A DNA stretch of 13,371 nucleotides, taken from SG8-39 sp032125995. Its GTDB lineage: Bacteria > Pseudomonadota > Gammaproteobacteria > Burkholderiales > SG8-39. Positions within the stretch are counted from its first letter, which is position 1; each line of letters opens with the position of its first letter. The DNA lies in NCBI GenBank assembly GCA_032125995.1, contig JAQBBQ010000029.1:1-13371 (forward strand). The letters are read 5' to 3'. Below are positions 7,777 through 13,371 of the stretch, in pieces. A program made the translations under genes and the position numbers. The notes beneath the pieces are model-generated. The model was not told the DNA's origin, searched no databases, and saw only the letters and a program-made list of their open reading frames with translations.

Positions 7777-9186
7777 ATGCCGACCGCAGTGCCTGGCGAT
7801 CGCATGACCGCGTCGGAACTGCGCGCTGGCCTGAGCTTGGCCGGGGTGTTCGGCCTGCGAATGCTCGGGCTGTTCCTGATCCTGCCGGTGTTTGCGGTGC
7901 ACGCGCAGACGCTCGAGGGCGGCAGCAATCTGATCCTGGTGGGTATCGCGCTCGGTGCCTATGGGCTTGCCCAGGCCATCCTGCAGATTCCATTCGGCAT
8001 GGCCTCCGACCGTTGGGGCCGCAAGCCGGTGATCACCTTCGGCCTGATCGTGTTCGCAGCGGGCAGCCTGCTTGCGGCATCCGCCACCGACATCGGGACG
8101 GCGATCGCCGGACGCGTCCTGCAGGGCGCGGGGGCGATCTCGTCGGCGGTGATTGCATTGGCGGCCGACCTGACACGGGAGCGCCACCGGACGAAGGCGA
8201 TGGCCATGATCGGCGCGACGATCGGCTTCAGTTTCGCGCTCTCGCTGGTCGTCGCACCGCTGCTGTACCGGTGGATCGGAATGAGCGGTCTATTCGTCGC
8301 CACCGCCGGTCTTGCACTGCTGTCGATCTGGGTGCTCAGGGCCGTCGTACCGGACGTGCCCGACGCGGCGGACGTGGCGCGGCGGGTGCAGACCGCGCAA
8401 CGCGGCGCGCTGCGCATGTTGCGCGAATGCATGCGGCAACCCGAACTGACCCGCCTCAATCTTGGTATCTTCGTACTTCACTTGGTGCAAATGGCAATGT
8501 TCGTGGTGGTGCCGCCGCGGCTGATCGAGGCCGGGCTTGCGCTACCCGACCACTGGAAGGTCTATCTGCCGGTTGTGTTGGCCTCGTTCGTGCTCATGCT
8601 GCCGTTCATCTTGTTTGCCGACCGCCGCAACCGGCCAAAGCCCGTGCTGATCGGCATGATCGGCTTGCTCGTCGTGGTCGAGGTCGGATTGGCTACCCTG
8701 GGGCACGGTGTGATGGCGCTGGGCCTGCTGATGGTTGGTTTTTTTGCCGCGTTCAACGTGCTCGAAGCGCTGATTCCGTCGCTCGTATCGCGCATCTCGC
8801 CCGCGCAGGCCCGCGGTGCCGCGATCGGGGTGTTCAACACGACGCAGACCCTGGGCCTGTTTTTTGGCGGCCTGCTGGGTGGCGCGGTCGCCGGACGCTA
8901 CGGTGCGGATGCGGTTTTCGGGCTGTGTGCCGGACTCGCGGCGCTCTGGCTGGCCGCGGCGACCGGCATGCGCGCGATTCCCAGACCCCAGGTCAACGAA
9001 CACGCCGATCTGACGTTTGCTATTGAATCGGAGGTCGAACTCGCGGGTCTGCGCGAGGCGCTGGGTTGCGTGCGTGGCGTGCGCGAGGTCGAGGTATCCG
9101 AGCAGGAGCGGGTCGCGCGCCTTAAAGTAGTGTCGGGCGACTGGGATGAGGGCAGTGTTAGAAAACTCGTAACGGGAGGGCTGTGA
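7777..9186 (+). CDS. MFS transporter, YajR-like, with soluble C-terminal ferredoxin-like domain
   Basis: A 469-residue major facilitator superfamily protein of the inner membrane, with hydrophobic stretches consistent with 12 helices. MFS motif A is present after helix 2 as G-M-A-S-D-R-W-G-R-K-P (74-84). The last ~67 residues (403-469) are soluble, with alternating hydrophobic patterning consistent with beta-alpha-beta-beta-alpha-beta. This resembles the C-terminal YAM domain of E. coli YajR. It has no C-x-x-C motif, so it is not a classic metal-binding HMA domain. The proton-coupled efflux role is inferred from the family and the substrate is unknown. The start is ATG 7777. ATG 7804, nine codons later, is an alternative, and neither has a good ribosome site. 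It ends one base before ssb, and its 3' end contains the ssb ribosome site, so the two genes are very likely translationally coupled. Confidence 0.88.
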   Translation: MPTAVPGDRMTASELRAGLSLAGVFGLRMLGLFLILPVFAVHAQTLEGGSNLILVGIALGAYGLAQAILQIPFGMASDRWGRKPVITFGLIVFAAGSLLAASATDIGTAIAGRVLQGAGAISSAVIALAADLTRERHRTKAMAMIGATIGFSFALSLVVAPLLYRWIGMSGLFVATAGLALLSIWVLRAVVPDVPDAADVARRVQTAQRGALRMLRECMRQPELTRLNLGIFVLHLVQMAMFVVVPPRLIEAGLALPDHWKVYLPVVLASFVLMLPFILFADRRNRPKPVLIGMIGLLVVVEVGLATLGHGVMALGLLMVGFFAAFNVLEALIPSLVSRISPAQARGAAIGVFNTTQTLGLFFGGLLGGAVAGRYGADAVFGLCAGLAALWLAAATGMRAIPRPQVNEHADLTFAIESEVELAGLREALGCVRGVREVEVSEQERVARLKVVSGDWDEGSVRKLVTGGL

Positions 9187-9187
9187 G

Positions 9188-9646
9188 ATGGCATCGATCA
9201 ATAAGGTAATCATCGTCGGCAATCTGGGCGCCGATCCGGAAACGCGCTATATGCCGAGCGGCGACGCGATCACGAACATCCGGGTGGCCACCACCGACCG
9301 CTGGAAGGACAAGGCGAGCGGCGATGCCAAGGAGGCGACCGAGTGGCACCGCATCGCATTCTTTGGCCGGCTGGCCGAGGTTTCGGCCGAGTACCTGCGC
9401 AAGGGATCGCAGGTCTATGTCGAAGGCAAGCTGCGCACGCGCAAGTGGCAAGACAAGGAAGGCAAGGACCGCTACTCGACCGAAATCGTCGGCGACACCA
9501 TGCAGATGCTTGGTCGCCGGGAGGGCGGTGGAGAGCCGCGCACCGAGCGTGCCGCCCCTTCCGACGCTGCGCGCAGCGAGACGTCGGCGCCGGCCAAGAA
9601 GCCGGCCGGAAAATTCGACGACATGGAGGACGACATTCCATTTTGA
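9188..9646 (+). CDS. ssb: Single-stranded DNA-binding protein
   Basis: A 152-residue SSB that coats single-stranded DNA in replication, recombination and repair, normally as a homotetramer. The N-terminal OB fold spans residues 1-109. The aromatic DNA-stacking residues W39, W53, F59 and W87 correspond to E. coli W40, W54, F60 and W88. A short Gly/Pro/Ala-rich disordered linker (112-143) leads to the acidic tip D-D-M-E-D-D-I-P-F, the docking peptide for SSB partner proteins. The linker is shorter than in E. coli. The start ATG 9188 follows GGGAGG (9174-9179) with 8 nt spacing. That site lies inside the MFS coding sequence, and the MFS stop is one base away, so expression is probably tied to the upstream gene. 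No separate promoter was recognised. Confidence 0.97.
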   Translation: MASINKVIIVGNLGADPETRYMPSGDAITNIRVATTDRWKDKASGDAKEATEWHRIAFFGRLAEVSAEYLRKGSQVYVEGKLRTRKWQDKEGKDRYSTEIVGDTMQMLGRREGGGEPRTERAAPSDAARSETSAPAKKPAGKFDDMEDDIPF

Positions 9647-9683
9647 GGGGGCTTGATTTGGCCGCTTTCGCCCTCAAATCAGG
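9642..9683 (+). other. Inverted repeats overlapping the ssb stop; weak terminator candidate
   Basis: TTTGAGGG (9642-9649) can pair with CCCTCAAA (9671-9678). Alternatively, CTTGATTTG (9652-9660) can pair with CAAATCAGG (9675-9683) with one wobble. The two stems are mutually exclusive and no U-run follows, so this is structure of uncertain function. Confidence 0.3.
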
Positions 9684-9698
9684 CGCATAGGAGAACGC

Positions 9699-9718
9699 GC
9701 GCGGGTTATAATCCGCGC
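9699..9718 (+). promoter_or_regulatory. TATAAT promoter element inside a GC-rich inverted repeat, upstream of the FmdB-like gene
   Basis: TATAAT at 9707-9712 is a perfect -10. It is flanked by GCGCGG (9699-9704) and CCGCGC (9713-9718), which are complementary. RNA would start near 9719, 35 nt before the ATG at 9754. No good -35 hexamer is visible around 9684-9689. Confidence 0.6.
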
Positions 9719-9732
9719 CGCTCTAGAGCGGG
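9717..9732. promoter_or_regulatory. Perfect 16-bp palindrome at the predicted transcription start (candidate operator)
   Basis: GCCGCTCTAGAGCGGC is perfectly self-complementary over 16 bp. It abuts the TATAAT box at 9707-9712 and covers the predicted +1 region of the FmdB-like gene. That position suits a repressor operator or a 5'-end mRNA hairpin. No regulator can be named. Confidence 0.4.
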
Positions 9733-9753
9733 CAGTAACCGGGAGTGCGCCAG

Positions 9754-10191
9754 ATGCCGATTTACGAGTACCGTTGCGCCGACTGCGGGTTTCAGGACGA
9801 GTTCCTGCAAAAGGTCTCGGAGCCGCCGATGACAACCTGTCCGTCGTGCGGCAAGGTCTCGTTGCGCAAGCTTCTGACCACCGCCGGCTTCCAGCTCAAG
9901 GGCACCGGCTGGTACGCGACCGATTTCAAACACTCGGGCAGCAAGGCCGCGAAGGCCGAATCGAATTCCGATTCGAAGGTTGAATCGAAGTCCGAATCGA
10001 AGGCCGATTCGAAGTCTGATTCGAAGTCTGATTCGAAGGTTGAATCGAAGTCCGAATCGAAGTCCGAATCGAAGTCCGAATCGAAGTCAGAATCGAAATC
10101 CGAATCGAAGTCCGAATCGAAGTCCGATTCGAAGTCCGAATCCGCTCCGGCACGCGGACAGGGCGCTGCTCCCGCCGGCGCGACACGCTGA
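9754..10191 (+). CDS. FmdB-family zinc-ribbon protein with a long K-x-[E/D]-S repeat tail
   Basis: A 145-residue protein. Residues 1-60 match the FmdB/putative regulatory zinc-ribbon family, beginning M-P-I-Y-E-Y-R-C with zinc ligands C8, C11, C29 and C32 and the L-L-T-T-A-G-F-x-L-K-G-T-G-W-Y segment typical of the family. The molecular role of the family is not established; regulator and ribosome-associated roles have been suggested. Residues 67-130 are sixteen consecutive tetrapeptides, mostly K-S-E-S or K-S-D-S, giving a hydrophilic, near charge-balanced and surely disordered tail much longer than in most relatives. A short Ala/Gly/Pro-rich end follows. The ATG at 9754 is chosen because GGGAG (9741-9745) lies 8 nt upstream. 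The GTG at 9745 overlaps that site. It has its own promoter and terminator, so it is probably monocistronic. Confidence 0.85.
   Translation: MPIYEYRCADCGFQDEFLQKVSEPPMTTCPSCGKVSLRKLLTTAGFQLKGTGWYATDFKHSGSKAAKAESNSDSKVESKSESKADSKSDSKSDSKVESKSESKSESKSESKSESKSESKSESKSDSKSESAPARGQGAAPAGATR
9952..10143 (+). repeat. Coding minisatellite: 16 x 12-nt units (consensus like AAGTCCGAATCG)
   Basis: Sixteen in-frame 12-nt units encode the K-x-[E/D]-S tail of the FmdB-like protein. A 60-nt higher-order period is also visible. The segment at about 9967-9999 recurs at 10027-10059 with the same GGTTGAATCGAAG variant, so a five-unit block appears to have duplicated. The later units are more uniform. Such arrays change length by slippage or unequal recombination, always keeping frame. 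Confidence 0.9.
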
Positions 10192-10218
10192 GCGTCGATT
10201 AAGCGACCCGCTCGCAAT

Positions 10219-10256
10219 CGCCCGGCGAGCGGCCCTCGCGCCGGGCGTTTTTATTT
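10219..10256 (+). terminator. Rho-independent terminator after the FmdB-like gene
   Basis: CGCCCGGCG (10219-10227) pairs perfectly with CGCCGGGCG (10239-10247) around an 11-nt loop, followed by TTTTTATTT (10248-10256). This is a strong intrinsic terminator 28 nt after the stop codon. It ends only 27 nt before the next start codon. Confidence 0.9.
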
Positions 10257-10283
10257 CCCCGGGTTCCCCACGGATCCACGCAC

Positions 10284-10901
10284 GTGAAGAAGTACCTCAT
10301 CACCGGACTGCTCATCTGGATCCCGCTCGTCATCACGATCTGGGTGCTCCTGCTCGTGGTCGACACGCTCGATCAGACCTTGCTGCTGCTGCCCGCGGAA
10401 TGGCGCCCCGAGCAGTGGCTCGGGGTGAAGGTCCGCGGGATGGGGGTTCTGCTTACGATAATCATCGTGTTCGTGACCGGCGTGCTGGCGGCGAACTTCA
10501 TCGGCCAGCGGCTGGTGAAAATCTGGAACGATTTGCTGCACCGCATCCCCGTCGTGAGCTGGGTCTACTCGGGCGTGAAGCAGGTCTCCGACACGCTGTT
10601 CTCCTCGAATAGCGAGGCGTTCCGCAGGGCCGTGCTCGTGCAGTGGCCGCGCCCGGGGATGTGGACCATTGCATTTCTCACCGGGGTCCCGCGCGCCGAT
10701 GTGGCGAGCCACCTGCAAGGCGACCATGTGAGCATCTACGTGCCGACGACGCCGAACCCGACCGGTGGCTACTTCGTGATGCTGCCGCGCGCCGACGTGA
10801 TCGAGCTCGAAATGAGCGTCGACACGGCCCTCAGATACATCATTTCGATGGGCGTCGTCGTGCAGAACGGCGAACCCGAAGCTGACGCGGCGCGCAGCTA
10901 G
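10284..10901 (+). CDS. DUF502 family inner-membrane protein
   Basis: A 205-residue DUF502 protein of unknown function. Two transmembrane segments are evident, at about residues 5-27 and 52-73, followed by a soluble C-terminal domain. Family hallmarks include the segment I-P-V-V-S-W-V-Y-S-G-V-K-Q-V-S-D-T-L-F (88-106), the V-P-T-T-P-N-P-T-G-G stretch (153-162) and V-I-E-L-E-M-S-V-D at 172-180. The start is GTG at 10284, chosen because M-K-K-Y-L-I-T-G-L-L is the usual family N-terminus. The ribosome site is weak. The gene is 27 nt upstream of aspS on the same strand and is probably co-transcribed with it. A DUF502 gene beside aspS is, as I recall, a common betaproteobacterial arrangement. A promoter between the preceding terminator and the GTG is hard to place, as only 27 nt are available. 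Confidence 0.9.
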   Translation: MKKYLITGLLIWIPLVITIWVLLLVVDTLDQTLLLLPAEWRPEQWLGVKVRGMGVLLTIIIVFVTGVLAANFIGQRLVKIWNDLLHRIPVVSWVYSGVKQVSDTLFSSNSEAFRRAVLVQWPRPGMWTIAFLTGVPRADVASHLQGDHVSIYVPTTPNPTGGYFVMLPRADVIELEMSVDTALRYIISMGVVVQNGEPEADAARS

Positions 10902-10928
10902 CGTCCGCGATCTGCGCAAGGAAAGCAC

Positions 10929-12707
<1,779 letters not shown>

Positions 12708-12717
12708 GGTCAGCCGC

Positions 12718-13080
12718 GTGAGTCTGCGGCGGTGGCGGCAAGCCGTCCTTGCGCTGCTGGTCGCGATGGTCGCGACGCTCGCCGCCTGCGGTGCTGCGTC
12801 CGGGCCGGACGAAATCGCGCGTTCCGCGCTGCCGTCCGAAGCGCGGGAAACCCTCGAGCGCATCGACCACGGCGGGCCGTTTCCCTATAGCAAGGACGGC
12901 ACGACGTTCCACAATCGCGAGCGGCTGCTGCCGCAGCACGAGCGCAGCTACTATCGCGAGTACACGGTGCGCACACCGGGGCGACGCGACCGGGGCGCAC
13001 GGCGCATCGTCGTCGGGGCGGGCGGCGAGCGCTACTACACCGACGACCATTACCGAAGCTTCCAGCGGATACGCGAATGA
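12718..13080 (+). CDS. Exported guanyl-specific ribonuclease, RNase Sa / barnase superfamily, possible lipoprotein
   Basis: A 120-residue protein closely resembling Streptomyces RNase Sa, a microbial endoribonuclease that cuts RNA 3' of guanosine. The catalytic residues are all present. E81 (in Y-Y-R-E-Y-T-V), R92, R96 (in R-G-A-R-R-I) and H111 (in Y-T-D-D-H-Y) correspond to Sa E54, R65, R69 and H85. The guanine-recognition loop N66-R67-E68 (in F-H-N-R-E) corresponds to Sa N39-R40-E41. Residues 1-23 form a signal peptide (basic start, hydrophobic core 9-23) ending in a lipobox L21-A22-A23-C24. Cleavage could instead be by signal peptidase I. The two Sa disulfide cysteines are absent. The GTG start at 12718 has GAGGT (12706-12710) 7 nt upstream, overlapping the aspS stop. 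The stop overlaps the start of the inhibitor gene as ATGA, as expected for a toxin and antidote made together. Confidence 0.88.
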   Translation: MSLRRWRQAVLALLVAMVATLAACGAASGPDEIARSALPSEARETLERIDHGGPFPYSKDGTTFHNRERLLPQHERSYYREYTVRTPGRRDRGARRIVVGAGGERYYTDDHYRSFQRIRE

Positions 13081-13371
13081 CCAGTGGCGCATCGCAGGGC
13101 GACCGACTCGGCGCAACACGCTCAGGCGTTTATCGCGCGGTCGACGCGCGCATGGGGCCCGAGGCGCTCGCGGCAGGATTCGATGTCGCGACGATTTCGC
13201 TGTCCGGCGTCGCAGGTAAGGACGCGCTGTTCGATCGATTCGCCGCGACACTCGCGTTTCCCGAATGGTTCGGTGCCAACTGGGACGCGCTTCAGGATTG
13301 CCTCAGCGACCTGTCTTGGCGCGACGGCGGGGGCCAGCTGCTGGTGATCGACGGGTTTGAAGCGCTGCAAG
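13077..13371 (+). CDS. Barstar-family ribonuclease inhibitor (runs off the window)
   Basis: The first 98 residues are visible and the gene continues past the right edge. The barstar core is recognisable. S-L-S-G-V-A-G-K-D-A-L-F-D-R-F (42-56) aligns with the first strand and helix, and F-P-E-W-F-G-A-N-W-D-A-L-Q-D-C-L (61-76) matches barstar's L-P-E-Y-Y-G-E-N-L-D-A-L-W-D-C-L. The latter keeps the Asp residues equivalent to barstar D35 and D39, which plug the nuclease active site. Family members bind and block barnase-type RNases in the cytoplasm. The N-terminal ~35 residues extend beyond the classical 89-residue barstar. ATG 13077 overlaps the RNase stop (ATGA), so the pair is translationally coupled, supporting the view that this is the cognate antidote. 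No signal peptide is seen. Confidence 0.9.
   Translation, partial: MTSGASQGDRLGATRSGVYRAVDARMGPEALAAGFDVATISLSGVAGKDALFDRFAATLAFPEWFGANWDALQDCLSDLSWRDGGGQLLVIDGFEALQ

Noticed and set aside
9642..9683. Intrinsic terminator after ssb
   Set aside because: Stems exist but compete with each other and no U-run follows. It is listed only as a structure of uncertain function.
9952..10143. CRISPR-like appearance of the regular repeats
   Set aside because: Units are 12 nt, contiguous, in frame and have no spacers. It is a coding minisatellite.
9792..10217. Minus-strand open frame encoding S-D-F-[E/D] repeats opposite the FmdB tail
   Set aside because: A 12-nt repeat without stops in one frame gives stop-free repeats in others. 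There is no ribosome site, and the sense frame has a real zinc-ribbon domain.
13122..13370. Minus-strand open frame opposite the barstar-like gene
   Set aside because: The plus frame shows the barstar core and an ATGA overlap with the RNase. The minus frame has no recognisable motif.

Overview
The window reads as a chromosomal segment of a high-GC betaproteobacterium, probably Burkholderiales or a close relative. This is inferred from the strong G/C bias at third codon positions, the gene order uvrA / MFS transporter / ssb and then fmdB-like / DUF502 / aspS, and the protein sequences themselves. There are eleven protein-coding genes. The first and last are cut by the window edges. I see no rRNA, tRNA, CRISPR array, insertion sequence or phage gene.

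Layout. Positions 1-1227 (minus) hold the N-terminal part of a multi-GAF sensor protein. It is divergent from an acetoacetyl-CoA synthetase (1355-3325, plus) whose TATAAT box lies inside a GC-rich inverted repeat. A convergent gap (3326-3420) carries two inverted copies of a GGGGTCAGACCCC-type palindrome. Three minus-strand genes follow, in transcription order uvrA (7667-4770), a PaaI-like hotdog thioesterase (4668-4147) and a serine carboxylesterase (4089-3421). Divergent from uvrA is a YajR-like MFS transporter (7777-9186), one base upstream of ssb (9188-9646). Then come an FmdB-type zinc-ribbon protein with a 16-unit K-x-[E/D]-S tail (9754-10191), a strong intrinsic terminator, a DUF502 membrane protein (10284-10901), aspS (10929-12707), a small exported guanyl-specific ribonuclease of the RNase Sa type (12718-13080), and the start of its barstar-type inhibitor (13077 to the window end).

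How the genes work together. uvrA and ssb both serve DNA repair and replication, and the MFS gene sits between them. The DUF502-aspS-RNase-inhibitor set is tightly spaced (27 nt, 10 nt, then an ATGA overlap) and looks like one operon that joins a tRNA synthetase to an exported RNase and its cytoplasmic antidote. AspRS carries the His and Gly residues associated with non-discriminating enzymes, which suggests Asn-tRNA is made by the amidotransferase route.

The most notable items are the RNase/barstar pair appended to aspS, with a lipobox and no disulfide cysteines in the RNase; the expanded repeat tail of the FmdB-like protein; and several palindromes built into or next to promoters. Most of the window is otherwise ordinary housekeeping sequence.
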